Positions 11,540 through 22,074 of a stretch of 64,000 nucleotides of DNA are shown in pieces (the stretch's first letter is position 1; every line of letters starts with the position of its first letter). A model generated the notes under the pieces. The model was given only the letters and a program-made list of their open reading frames with translations, was not told where the DNA came from and ran no database searches. The position numbers and the translations under genes were made by a program. This DNA is from Petunia secreta (lineage: Eukaryota > Streptophyta > Magnoliopsida > Solanales > Solanaceae), in assembly GCA_029990175.1 (NCBI GenBank), contig JARKIP010000033.1, positions 18,769,001 through 18,833,000 of the forward strand. The letters run 5' to 3'.

Positions 11540-12148
11540 TACAAAAACATGTGACTGTGCATAACAAGCATCATAGGACCCCAGCACCAAATGCTGTGAC
11601 CCTTGTGTTTAACAAGTGCTGTGTCCCAGTTGTAAATCATGGAACTGTGCGTAACAAACCACCATAGACCCCAGGACAAAATGCCGTGACCCTTGTGTTT
11701 AACAAGTGGTTGTGTCCCAGTTCTAAAACATGTGACTGTGCATAACAAGCATCATAAACCCCAGCACCAAATGCTGTGACCCTTGTGTTTAACAAGCGCT
11801 GTTTCCCAGTTGTAAATCATGGAACTGTGAGTAACAAAGCCCCATAGACCCCAGGTCAAAACGCCGTGACCCTTGTGTTTAACAAGTGATTGTGTCCCAG
11901 TTCTAAAACATGTGACTGTGCATAACAAGCATCATAAACCCCAGCACCAAATGCTGTGACCCTTGTATTTAACAAGCGCTGTTTCCCAGTTGTAAATCAT
12001 GGAACTGTGCGTAACAAAGCCCCATAGACCCCAGGACAAAACGCCGTGACCCTTGTGTTTAACAAGTGCTGTGACCCAGTTCTAAAACATGGGACTGTGC
12101 ATAAGAAAGCATCATAGACTCCAGGACAAAATGCTGTGACCCATTTGG
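11540..12148. repeat. Array block 2 with a 180-bp higher-order unit
   Basis: Pairs of about 90-bp units alternate (CATCATAAACCCCAGCACC then GCCCCATAGACCCCAGG). The phrase TGTGTCCCAGTTCTAAAACA recurs 180 bases apart (about 11710 and 11890), giving a dimeric higher-order repeat. The block stops abruptly at ACCCATTTG (12148), where the embedded gypsy-type gene segment begins. Confidence 0.9.
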
Positions 12149-12396
12149 AAAATCCAGCCGTTAAAAAGAATAGGAACCGAAATGACGGTTTTCATCATTA
12201 CTCCTGCAGTCTCGAAGCACGCAACAGTCGCTTTTTTAGTAAATATGATTTTCACCATCTTCAAAACCTTTTACTCCATTCCATATTTCATCCAAACCTT
12301 CAAAGCTTCAAAACACCTTTCTAACAATTTCTAAAACGCAAAAACTCTTCCAATCTTTTAATCCAGTTGTCTCCAAAACCCAAGAAAAGTCTCAAT

Positions 12397-15359
12397 ATGG
12401 ATGCTGCGGCTAGTACTTCCTCAGCAGCAGGTGGTCAATCCACGAGTTCTTCAACTTTGGTTGCTGATGTGATCCCGAAAGTTTGGGGAAACCTTGAAAA
12501 TGATTGTTCAGTCATCTCGTTCAGTCATTATGGCAATATAAGGTCGTGGCCTTCAAGCCGGTTTAAGAGTTCAATTACTCTCGACCTCTTGCATAGAGTT
12601 AAGGAAGATTGCGGCTGGGACGATGATGTTACAGTTTCTTGCCCCTACCCAACGGAGAATATTACTTCTGTGAGAACTGGTTGGACGGCCATATCCACGT
12701 ATCCATTCACAATAGGCCATAAGCTGCCATTGCATCCTGTTATAGAGGACATTTGTAAATACTACCTTATCTGCCCGGGGCAGCTGTGCCCGAGCATTTA
12801 TAGAATCATTTCTCTGCTACAATGGTTTGCCGATGAGACTGAGCAAGATTTTGAGTTTAAGCATTTTATCTCTTTGTATAGCCTTCAGGTTGCAAGAGAC
12901 GGGTATATCAATGCCCGTATGAGAGGAAGAAAAGCTTTAGTGCATAATTCTGGAGATACAGGTGATAGGGGTTGGATGCATAGGTATGTTTATGTGCAGT
13001 CCAAACTCCTCACACGTGGCAGCAAAACTAATCTCCGCGAGGTGTGGAACAAAACTCGTAAGTCCCTGAGTCTTTGTATTAAATACTCTCTGAGTTACGT
13101 ATTTGCAACTTCTGACCTTTACTCTTTATTGGTTAGCTGACAAGATTCCTTACGACGGTCTGATTTCCGAGGAGGAGTTGTCTGCTTGGGTTGAACCCAT
13201 TTTGGCAGCTTTCAACCACGAGGAGAGGCAGTGGTCCTACTATGCTTCTGAAAAGAAATTGTCAAATCCTAGTACCCATGGTAAGCTGATTACCCAACTT
13301 CCTCCTAATTTATGTTGAACTCACTGTGGTATTAATATGACTTTATTCCCAGGTTTAGGTGCTAGTGGTAGTTACTTTCCTGCTCCTCCTCCTGTTGAGG
13401 AGACTGTTGACCCCGTGGCCGAGATCAACGAGGAGGCAGCTGCCATCCTCCAAACTGCTGTAGCTGTTAAGGCCAGAGAAGGTGGTGAGGAGGTCCTTGC
13501 GAGCTTGAAGAGAAAGCAATCTGACTCTGAAAAGAGTAAACCCAAGAAGAAGACGAGGACAGCTCGCAAGAGTCCTCAGTCTTCTGAAAAGACAATTGAA
13601 ACCAATGCTGCTGCTGCTGATATGACCAAGGCTGGGCAGGAGAGTGTTAAAAGCTCGGCGGCCACCCCTGAATCTGCTGGGCCTGTGATATTCGATATTT
13701 CTGATTCAGATGCTCTTGATGTGAGCTTGACTTGGCGGAGGAGGGCACCTCTTCAGGGTGATAAGAGGAAGGATGTAGAGACTTCTTCTTATGCCTTCGA
13801 GAAGAGTCCCCGAGTTGATGATGGGGAAGGGGATAGAGCTGGGGAAATGGGGGAAGAAAGAATGCACGAAGGTTTTGCCTTCTTCCCTGAGGATCCAAAG
13901 CTGAATGAGCCTGAACGGGTTGGTAGTCAGCAAGGCGAGCCTGAGCAAGCCAGCCACAGGCGCCCTGGCAAAGAGCCGATGAGAGAGGAGGCTGAGGAAA
14001 AAGAGGAGGAGCAAGATGAGGGGGTTGATGAGTGGAGGAAAGCTGAGGTGGAGGCTGAACCTCAGGTCTTTTATTACGAGGACATGATGAATTTGGCTGG
14101 TGAAGGGGTGGCACCAATTTATCTGCAAGAGTGCGACACTCTGGACCCCGAGGAAACAGGTGACGTTGAGGTCTCTCACACAAAGCTTACCAGGCGAGTA
14201 TCGGTAGGAGGAAAGACTGGGGCCTACTTTGTTAAGGGTATTCGTCACAAATTCGGTCCCCAGTACCCTTCTGAACAAGCGAGGGAGCCCAGGCCGTGTA
14301 TGAGGGAGTGTGACTTCACTATCTCTCCGGATACAAATTTTCTGGCGAAGCCTGGCCACTTGGTTAAAGTGACGTCTAACCTGATCGGTCCTCGCGAGGA
14401 GTGGAACATGCGTAGCATGAGTGACGAGCAGCTAGCTTACGCAATTGCTGAAGATACTGCTCGAGTAATGTTTCCCTCTTTACTTCTTTATTCCTATTAA
14501 GTCCTTAGTTCTGATTACCTGCATATTTTCATTTTGTTGCCAGGCAAGTATGATGGCTGCCGAGCTCATGTTCCGCTCTAGGTTGAACAACCAGGAACAA
14601 GTCCTTGGCTTGAAGAAAGATCTTTTGAAGGCTCTCCAGGACAAGCAGGCCCTAGAAGAGGAGAAAGAAGCTCTGATCAGGGAGAAGCGAGTCCTGGAGG
14701 GGAGGCGTGGCTTCTTTGAGTATAAGATAGACAGGTTGGAGAAATCCAACACTGAGGCCAACGACAAGATACATGCCCTCCTTGAGGAGAAGGACCGTCT
14801 TCTGGACGAGAAGGAAAGGTTTGCACTATCATTCGAGGATCTGAAAACCAGGATAGATGAACAAGGTCGCCAGATTTCTCAGCTTGCCCATGAGCTTAAT
14901 ATGAAAGAAGTTACCTTGGAAAGCATCCGTAGCACTTCTGACCTAATGTTGAGAAACATGAACAAGGCTGAAGCTGAATCTCGGGCTGCTCGAGGAGAAC
15001 TGCAAGAAGCCAAGAATCGGGCTGAGGAATCTGTTAGGACCCAAGAGCTGTTGACGAAGGAGTTGGCGAATTTGAGGGATCATTATACAATCGAGTCCAA
15101 ACTGGAAGCTCTTGAAGCCAAGAAAAAGTTGCTCATCCAAATGCAGCGCGGCCAGGTTAATGTCGACTCAGTCCTTGATCAGACCATAGCAGCTATCATC
15201 AGTGTCAAGCAGGCCTTGGGCATGGAAGTAGGAGCCGACGACGATGATGTCGAAGAGGACGATGAAGGCAGTGAGGATAACGAAGATGAAGATTTGGCTG
15301 GGGATCCGACTGATGGAGCTAGTGCATCAGATCGAGATCCTGGCCCAAATGATGACTAA
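12397..15359 (+). CDS. Putative gypsy-type transposon (Transposase_28-like) protein with coiled coil
   Basis: Four exons: 12397-13057, 13137-13280, 13353-14464, 14544-15359; all GT-AG and phase-consistent. The N-terminal part has the pattern 'HPV..ICKYYLICPGQLCPSIYR' seen in plant proteins labelled putative gypsy-type transposon (PF04195). The middle is basic then acidic (KRKQ..KPKKKTR; EEKEEEQDEG). The last exon is a long coiled coil rich in L, E and K, followed by an acidic tail (DDDDVEEDDEGSEDNEDED). The related copy at 61892 starts ATG TCT TCG AAA, while here the same position is TTG (12367), so I start at the next ATG, 12397. Introns are in the same places in both copies, so the family moves or duplicates as DNA. 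Function unknown. Confidence 0.7.
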
Positions 15360-15536
15360 GGCCTCATCTGGTCGTCCTTGTAAATTTACTGGATGCTGTT
15401 AATTTTGAATATTGCTAATTTGTGGACAAATGTATATTTTGACTACTTCTGTTTTTGTCCGACTGATGAAGGCTTGATGATCATTTTTGATCTCAAGTCT
15501 TGTTTATATGAATGACGTTGTTATAGTACCAGTTCA
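15360..15536. other. 3' flank of the embedded gene
   Basis: AT-rich sequence without an ORF, presumably the 3' UTR and downstream flank of the embedded gene, ending where the array resumes. Confidence 0.4.
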
Positions 15537-16290
15537 ACAAGTGCTTGTGTCCCAGTTCTAAATCATTGGACTGTGCATAACAAAGCATCATAGACCCCAG
15601 CACCTAATGCTGTAACCCTTGTGTTTAAAAAGTTCTGTGCCCCAGTTCTAAAACATGGGACTGTGTATAACAAAGCATCATAGACTCCAGGACAAAATGC
15701 TGCGACCCATTTGTTTAAAAAGTTCTGTGTCCCAGTTCTAAAACATGGGACTGTGTATAACAAAGCATCATAGACTCCAGGACAAAATGCTGCGACCCAT
15801 TTGTTTATTAAGTGCTTGTGTCCTAGTACTAAAAATGGGACTTTGCATAACAAAGCATAATAGGCCCCAGCACCAAATGCTGTGACCTTTGTGTTCAACA
15901 AGTGCTTGTGTCGCAGTTCTAAATCATGGGACTGTGTATAACAAAGCATCATAGACCCCAGCACCTAATGCTGTGACCCTTGTGTTTAAAAAGTTCTGTG
16001 TCCCAGTTCTAAAACATGGGACTGTGTATAACAAAAGCATCATCGACTCCAGGACAAAATGCTGCGACCCATTTGTTTAAAAAGTTCTGTGTCCCAGTTC
16101 TAAAACATGGGACTGTGTATAACAAAGCATCATAGACTCCAGGACAAAATGCTGCGACCCATTTGTTTATTAAGTGCTTGTGTCCCAGTACTAAAAATGG
16201 GACTTTGCATAACAAAGCATAATAGGCCGCAGCAACAAATGCTGTGACCATGCACATGAACTACTTGTGCTCCCAGCACCAATGTCCATA
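15537..16290. repeat. 90-bp array, block 3 (copy A of a segmental duplication)
   Basis: About eight units with CCCAGTTCTAAA...ATGGGACTGTG and CCAG...AAATGCTG(T/C)GACCC. The same series of unit variants, including the odd ATCATCGACTCC unit, recurs at 17154-17908 and 19529-20066. Confidence 0.9.
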
Positions 16291-16450
16291 GAACTACTTG
16301 TGATAGTAATTTAAGTTACACAATATTTGTTGAAAATTGATAACCTATAGAAACTGTAAAGTCCATAGAAAATATAATTTCTTTGACTACATTTAATGTA
16401 TTTTTGGCAAAATACATGCCGACTGACTAACAGTTACTCACTTTTTTTAC

Positions 16451-16458
16451 TATAAATA
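16451..16458 (+). promoter_or_regulatory. TATA box, copy A
   Basis: TATAAATA within TTTACTATAAATAACCC, duplicated exactly at 18068-18075. Copy A has no gene downstream, so this may be an orphan promoter. The following GTAGTTAAAGCAAAG resembles the stretch after the TATA box of the second B3 gene at 22843. Confidence 0.4.
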
Positions 16459-17009
16459 ACCCTTTGTAGTTAAAGCAAAGTACAAAGTTTTTTGAGATTT
16501 CATCTCCTCTTATAAACTGTAAAGTTTTGTGTGAAAAATGTTATCTAATATGCTGGGGGATTGCTAAGATGTTTTTGCCGTGAGTAGTAAAACAAGGCGC
16601 ATGGATCATACTGCCTCCCAGATGTTTAACCTGGGGCTAGTGTTTTAAGGCACATGGACGCCCCAGATGTTTTTGCTGTGGACATTTGAGTTTTTATTTT
16701 TATTTTTCCAATGCACTTTAACTGGTGGTTTTTGGTCTAAAAATAAAGAAATACCAGCTACATTGGGATTCGAAAAGTCAGGACTTTATTAGGGAAGACC
16801 AAACAAACCTACCATTTTTTACTACATTTATTGTGATATCTTTAATCGATTCTTTGACCATAAGAGCTGGACAAAAGTTAATATTAGATAAATAATCGAT
16901 TCTTTAATTTTTCAACTGCATAACAATATAGCTGCAGCAAAAGTACTGGGGGATGAATACTGTGACTTTTGAACTCTATCAAACTATACGAACTCTCTTT
17001 CGAAACTCT

Positions 17010-17908
17010 GTTTTAACAAGTGCTTGTGTACCCAGCACTAATGTCTGGGGGAGCGGGTGGGCCACCAAGCTCTCCCCCAGTACAAAAAACATGGGACTGT
17101 GCATAACAAACCATCATAGGCCCCAGCACCAAATGCTGTGACCTTTGTGTTCAACAAGTGCTTGTGTCCCAGTTCTAAATCATTGGACTGTGCATAACAA
17201 AGCATCATAGACCCCAGCACCCAATGCTGTAACCCTTGTGTTTAAAAAGTTCTGTGCCCCAGTTCTAAAACATGGGACTGTGTATAACAAAGCATCATAG
17301 ACTCCAGGACAAAATGCTGCGACCCATTTGTTTAAAAAGTTCTGTGTCCCAGTTCTAAAACATGGGACTGTGTATAACAAAGCATCATAGAATCCAGGAC
17401 AAAATGCTGCGACCCATTTGTTTATTAAGTGCTTGTGTCCCAGTACTAAAAATGGGACTTTGCATAACAAAGCATAATAGGCCCCAGCACCAAATGCTGT
17501 GACCTTTGTGTTCAACAAGTGCTTGTGTCGCAGTTCTAAATCATGGGACTGTGTATAACAAAGCATCATAGACCCCAGCACCTAATGCTGTGACCCTTGT
17601 GTTTAAAAAGTTCTGTGTCCCAGTTCTAAAACATGGGACTGTGTATAACAAAAGCATCATCGACTCCAGGACAAAATGCTGCGACCCATTTGTTTAAAAA
17701 GTTCTGTGTCCCAGTTCTAAAACATGGGACTGTGTATAACAAAGCATCATAGACTCCAGGACAAAATGCTGCGACCCATTTGTTTATTAAGTGCTTGTGT
17801 CCCAGTTCTAAAAATGGGACTTTGCATAACAAAGCATAATAGGCCGCAGCACCAAATGCTGTGACCATGCACATGAACTACTTGTGCTCCCAGCACCAAT
17901 GTCCATAG
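17010..17908. repeat. 90-bp array, block 4 (copy B) with hairpin
   Basis: Begins with a hairpin CTGGGGGAG ... CTCTCCCCCAG (17045-17081), followed by about nine 90-bp units in the same order as copy A. Confidence 0.9.
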
Positions 17909-18067
17909 AACTACTTGTGATAGTAATTTAAGTTACACAATATTTGTTGAAAATTGATAACCTATAGAAACTGTAAAGTCCATAGAAAATATAATTTCTT
18001 TGACTACATTTAATGTATTTTTGGCAAAATACATGCCGACTGACTAACAGTTACTCACTTTTTTTAC

Positions 18068-18075
18068 TATAAATA
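18068..18075 (+). promoter_or_regulatory. TATA box, copy B, upstream of the first B3 gene
   Basis: TATAAATA, 477 bases before the start codon at 18552. A closer candidate promoter is 18432-18520, which parallels 22745-22850 upstream of the second B3 gene (ACTACATTTAT(T/A)GTGATA, TTTGACCATAA, ACAAAAGTTA) but has only a weak CTATACC TATA. Confidence 0.4.
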
Positions 18076-18551
18076 ACCCTTTGTAGTTAAAGCAAAGTAC
18101 AAAGTTTTTTGAGATTTCATCTCCTCTTATAAACTGTAAAGTTTTGTGTGAAAATGTTATCTAATATGCTGGGGGATTGCTAAGATGTTTTTGCCGTGAG
18201 TAGTAAAACAAGGCGCATGGATCATACTGCCTCCCAGATGTTTAACCTGGGGCTAGTGTTTTAAGGCACATGGACGCCCCAGATGTTTTTGCTGTGGACA
18301 TTTGAGTTTTTATTTTTATTTTTCCAATGCACTTTAACTGGTGGTTTTTGGTCTAAAAATAAAGAAATACCAGCTACATTGGGATTCGAAAAGTCAGGAC
18401 TTTATTAGGGAAGACCAAACAAACCTACCATTTTTTACTACATTTATTGTGATATCTTTAATCGATTCTTTGACCATAAGAGCTGGACAAAAGTTAATAT
18501 TAGATAAATAATCTATACCCAGCATATTAGAGAACATTTTTCATAAATAAG

Positions 18552-19000
18552 ATGGGAACAGTCGTTGAAGCAGTGTTAAGTGAATTGGATGCTGAATTAG
18601 ATCAATTTGTGAGTTAATCATAGCATTTTTTTAAAGTGTTGTTTTAGTTTCATGTTATTATAAAAGTTTGCATTTCTTCTTTTGTTTTGTTTTGTAGATT
18701 TTGCCAGTATGGTTGGCAATTAGGCTTCCCAGACGTGATGTTCCAGCCACTCTTATTTGCCGTGGTATTCATTTCCAGATGAACTACCTAAAAGTGAGAA
18801 GACAGAGGAAACTGTGTAATGGATGGAGGGAGTTTGTACGCACTAACAATCTTGGAGTAGGAAGTACGTTACATTTTAGGGTTCTGGAATCTTTAGATCG
18901 TGTGGTTTTAAATGTTCGTATATGGCAGCCTGAACTAGAACCTTTAAGTTCAAGTTCTAGTTCTAGTTCTAGTTCTGGCTCTACTGTTGAAGATGCTTGA
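18552..19000 (+). CDS. Small B3-domain protein 1 of the MULE
   Basis: Two exons, 18552-18608 and 18698-19000, protein 119 aa. Exon 1 encodes a short acidic leader (MGTVVEAVLSELDAELDQF). Exon 2 starts ILPVWLAIRLP and shows the plant B3 DNA-binding layout: beta-strand starts, the NGWREFVRTNNL..G segment, then STLHFRVLE. It ends in an acidic tail after a 10-serine run coded by an AGTTCT repeat (18948-18977). Intron position and opening pattern match the second B3 gene at 22919, so the two are paralogues. B3 domains normally bind DNA sequence-specifically; a role at the element's own arrays is inference. The B3 fold is short and diverged, so some doubt remains. Confidence 0.65.
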
Positions 19001-19276
19001 AATAAGATAGCATATATTTTGTGTTTTAGTTCAATATCTGAGTTTTTGGTAAACAATATCTGAGTTTTTGGGGCAGTTATATATGTGTAATATAACTGTT
19101 GTTTTTTGAATTGTGATTGTTCAGTAAACAACATCACAAATATTATGTAATGGTGCCTTTTCAATTATAAGTTGCTATGAAGTTCTATGTGAAGTTTCTA
19201 TGTTGTCATTTTTAATTATTAGTCTATAATTTCCAACTAGTTTACAGTTATTAGCATAGGACCCCATATCAAAATG
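19001..19276. other. 3' flank of B3 gene 1
   Basis: AT-rich, no ORF. It contains a direct repeat of ATATCTGAGTTTTTGG (about 19034 and 19057). Confidence 0.5.
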
Positions 19277-20066
19277 CTGTAATTTTTCAACTGCATAACA
19301 ATATATCTGCAGCAAAAGTACTGGGGGATGAATACTGTGACTTTTGAACTCTATCAAACTATACGAACTCTCTTTCGAAACTCTGTTTTAACAAGTGCTT
19401 GTGTACCCAGCACTAATGTCTGGGGGAGCGGGTGGGCCACCAAGCTCTCCCCCAGTACAAAAAACATGGGACTGTGCATAACAAACCATCATAGGCCCCA
19501 GCACCAAATGCTGTGACCTTTGTGTTCAACAAGTGCTTGTGTCCCAGTTCTAAATCATTGGACTGTGCATAACAAAGCATCATAGACCCCAGCACCCAAT
19601 GCTGTAACCCTTGTGTTTAAAAAGTTCTGTGCCCCAGTTCTAAAACATGGGACTGTGTATAACAAAGCATCATAGACTCCAGGACAAAATGCTGCGACCC
19701 ATTTTGTTTAAAAAGTTCTGTGTCCCAGTTCTAAAACATGGGACTGTGTATAACAAAGCATCATAGACTCCAGGACAAAATGCTGCGACCCATTTGTTTA
19801 TTAAGTGCTTGTGTCCCAGTACTAAAAATGGGACTTTGCATAACAAAGCATAATAGGCCCCAGCACCAAATGCTGTGACCTTTGTGTTCAACAAGTGCTT
19901 GTGTCGCAGTTCTAAATCATGGGACTGTGTATAACAAAGCATCATAGACCCCAGCACCTAATGCTGTGACCCTTGTGTTTAAAAAGTTCTGTGTCCCAGT
20001 TCTAAAACATGGGACTGTGTATAACAAAAGCATCATCGACTCCAGGACAAAATGCTGCGACCCATT
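19277..20066. repeat. 90-bp array, block 5 (third partial copy of the duplication)
   Basis: Repeats 16895 onwards, including the AATACTGTGACTTTTGAACT segment (19330), the hairpin (about 19420-19456) and about six units. It ends at GCGACCCATT (20065), where copies A and B continue with TGTTTAAAAAG. Confidence 0.9.
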
Positions 20067-20647
20067 AATTTATATAATTACGAAAATGTTTCTCACATTC
20101 AAAAAACAAAATCTATTGTGCATTTTAAATATTGTAAAAGTGTTGTTATAGTAATTTAACTTGCAGAATCTTGTAAGATTTTTTATTGATTTGACTTGTC
20201 ATGTAAAATGACAAAAGAATCTATCTACTTTTTTGACAATACACAAATGCTGTGGATTTCTAAAGTTAAAGTAGGGAATATTTTGTGGATTTCAATATAT
20301 TTTTTGAACAAAAGAGAGTCTGTTCTAATGTATAGAATCTTCCCAGAATCTGTTTGATTTCTTTTTGTGTTGTCAACTGTGTAATACTGTTACTTTAATA
20401 CAGTTGAAAATCTCAGTGTAATCTTTTCCTATACAGATACGACCTCTTCTTTACAAAGAAAGAAGCAAGGAATCTTTACAGATTTTTTTGACTTACAATG
20501 TCAGCTAAAATAGAACAAATATTCTTTACATGTTTTTTCTGTTTTTGTTTTCTATAAATTAGACAGTGGTCTTGTTTTTTCACTTGTACAAAACAAAAAT
20601 ATTATTCCAAAATAAAAAAGGAAAAATAACAAAGCATTGAATAAAAA
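20067..20647. promoter_or_regulatory. Upstream region of coiled-coil gene 1, with TATA box
   Basis: AT-rich, no ORF. A TATAAAT at 20553-20559 lies 95 bases before the start codon at 20648. The array motif is absent here except for ACAAATGCTGTGG near 20244. Confidence 0.4.
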
Positions 20648-20914
20648 ATGGCTTGCAATGATGAAGTAAGAAGACAACAATGGCGCCAGTTGAATAACGA
20701 TGTTAGGAATTTGAAAAGTGATCTTGAGTTTTTGAAAACTGAGGTATCAGTCGTGAAGAATAACTTGGATGTGTTGTTTGAATTTTTTGTAGCTTTCAGA
20801 GAGAAAAACAACAGAGATATGGATCGACTTTTTGACAAACTCTTGGACATTGAATTGCAGAACTTCACAGATTCAACCTCTGGTTCTAGCTCTCGCGTTC
20901 CTAGTAATCATTAA
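20648..20914 (+). CDS. Small coiled-coil protein 1 of the MULE
   Basis: Single-exon 88-codon ORF, starting at an ATG in AAAAAATGGC. The protein opens MACNDEVRRQQWRQLNNDV and then forms a heptad pattern of L, V and F over residues 15-60 (LKSDLEFLKTEVSVVKNNLD). It ends with a serine-rich tail (STSGSSSRVP). It is flanked by a TATA box and an AT-rich 3' end. Its layout resembles the next ORF (21501): a W and R/Q-rich start, then a K/E/L coiled coil. I do not recognise the family; MULEs of the VANDAL group carry small extra genes, and it may be one. A partner or dimerisation role is only a guess. Confidence 0.5.
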   Translation: MACNDEVRRQQWRQLNNDVRNLKSDLEFLKTEVSVVKNNLDVLFEFFVAFREKNNRDMDRLFDKLLDIELQNFTDSTSGSSSRVPSNH

Positions 20915-21142
20915 TGTTTTACTGTATTTTTTCTATGTGTTTCGCAGTGTTCTGTTTTTATGCTTCCATGTGAAGCAAGTGTAATTTATCTTTATTGTAC
21001 TTGAGGATACTTCATTTGTGTGTTTTAGAAGTATCCTTTTTTATGTAATTTTTATGTTACTGTTATTGAAAATGTCTGTAAGTTTGCCTTTTGTGTTTGT
21101 TTGTAAAAATAATGTTTTTGTATAGTATCAGCAATATATTAC

Positions 21143-21260
21143 CCAGTATTTTTACACAAAACCCCAGGATATTGTTATGGGGCTTTCGTTGAACGTAACA
21201 TCAAGACACAGCATTTTCGTTATAATGCCCCAGAATTTAATGCTGGACAAAACACAAAGT
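21143..21260. repeat. Motif pair upstream of coiled-coil gene 2
   Basis: ACCCAGTATTTTTACACAAAACCCCAGG..ATTGTTATGGGGCTT and GCCCCAGAATTTAATGCTGGAC: single copies of the array words outside a regular 90-bp array, in the region before the gene at 21501. Confidence 0.65.
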
Positions 21261-21385
21261 ACTTCAAAATCCGGTTAAACAGTGTGACCCATTGTAAACA
21301 GTGTGACTTATCAGAACTTACGACAAAATACACATTGTACCTTTTCAGAATTTCCAGAAGTGACTCTTACAAACAAATGCCAATC

Positions 21386-21393
21386 TATATAAA
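21386..21393 (+). promoter_or_regulatory. TATA box of coiled-coil gene 2
   Basis: TATATAAA in CAATCTATATAAATTCCC, 115 bases before the ATG at 21501. Confidence 0.5.
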
Positions 21394-21500
21394 TTCCCAC
21401 CCATAAAACAGATAGAGAGGAATCCAATTTGTCATTTTTGTTATTGAACAAATAAAAAAAAAAGAAATTGTGTAAAATAGTATTTCATCAAAAAGTATCT

Positions 21501-21830
21501 ATGGAGAATGCCCACCGACCATCCAATGGCCACGGACCATCCAATGGTAGACAGATTTTCCAGAATGGTTATGGACCATCAACTCGAAGGCATGATACGA
21601 ACTTGCCTACAATACCAAGAGACCTGTGTTGGCGTTTTGAATATCTGAAGAAGGAGGTGGTATACTTGAATGAATTCAGAAAGAAATGCGAAGATGAGTT
21701 GTGGAATTTAAGGTACACGCAGCAACAATATTTTGAAAAACTGATGGAATTGCTTAAGGTGATGGCAGATCCGCTGCGATTGCACAGCGCAGGGCCAGGG
21801 GAGCCCGTGTTTAGGAATTATGGAGAATAA
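21501..21830 (+). CDS. Small coiled-coil protein 2 of the MULE
   Basis: Single-exon ORF, 109 aa from the ATG at 21501; the open frame extends upstream but only to non-ATG codons. The N-terminus has short repeats (PSNGHGPSNG, then GYGPSTRR). Residues 42-90 form a charged coiled coil (RFEYLKKEVVYLNEFRKKCE, then LMELLKVM). The layout parallels the ORF at 20648. It has no membrane segment or catalytic motif, and I do not recognise the family. It sits between a TATA box and the 235-bp repeats. Being open, ATG-started and flanked by promoter-like DNA within an otherwise intact element argues for a real gene. Confidence 0.5.
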   Translation: MENAHRPSNGHGPSNGRQIFQNGYGPSTRRHDTNLPTIPRDLCWRFEYLKKEVVYLNEFRKKCEDELWNLRYTQQQYFEKLMELLKVMADPLRLHSAGPGEPVFRNYGE

Positions 21831-22074
21831 ACAATGTTTTAAATTGATATATTATGTATTGTTGTTCTTTCACATATTAGTAATTGTTTTACAATGATAT
21901 CATGTATTCAAAAAGGCAAACAGATTGTGTTTTTAGAAGTATGCTTTTATGTAATTTTTATGTCACTGTTAATGAAATTGGCTGTAATTTTTCCTTTTGT
22001 GTAATTTGTTGACTCTTTAATAATGTTTATGTATAGTCCTAGCAATACATGTCTCAGCATTTCTGATTAAAACA

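Larger units (their letters stand above)
12149..15536 (+). mobile_element. Segment with an intron-containing gypsy-type transposon gene embedded in the MULE array
   Basis: Sequence unrelated to the array starts right after ACCCATTTG and ends before AGTTCAACAAGTGCTTGTG (about 15531), where the array resumes. So this 3.4-kb segment interrupts the array. It has its own pyrimidine-rich leader (12230-12366) and a 3' non-coding part (15360-15530). A related locus lies at 61.9 kb. It may be captured DNA (Pack-MULE style) or an insertion; no LTR or TSD was recognised. Confidence 0.6.
15521..18511. repeat. 1.6-kb direct tandem duplication (copies A and B)
   Basis: The mark CCCAGTTCTAAATCATTGG occurs at 15551, 17168 and 19543. 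From 15551, copy A (to 16894) is nearly identical to copy B (17168 to 18511), an offset of 1617. After AGATAAATAAT copy B runs on into the B3 gene at 18552, whereas copy A jumps straight to TTTTTCAACTGCATAACAAT, which in the other copy lies after that gene (about 19283). So copy A either lost the gene or copy B gained it. The 16895-17160 stretch matches 19277-19535, giving a third partial copy. Confidence 0.9.

Noticed and set aside
13372..14359. Long minus-strand ORFs (up to 217 codons) inside the gypsy-type gene
   Set aside because: Shadows of the strongly biased coding strand; they cross its splice sites and show no domain.
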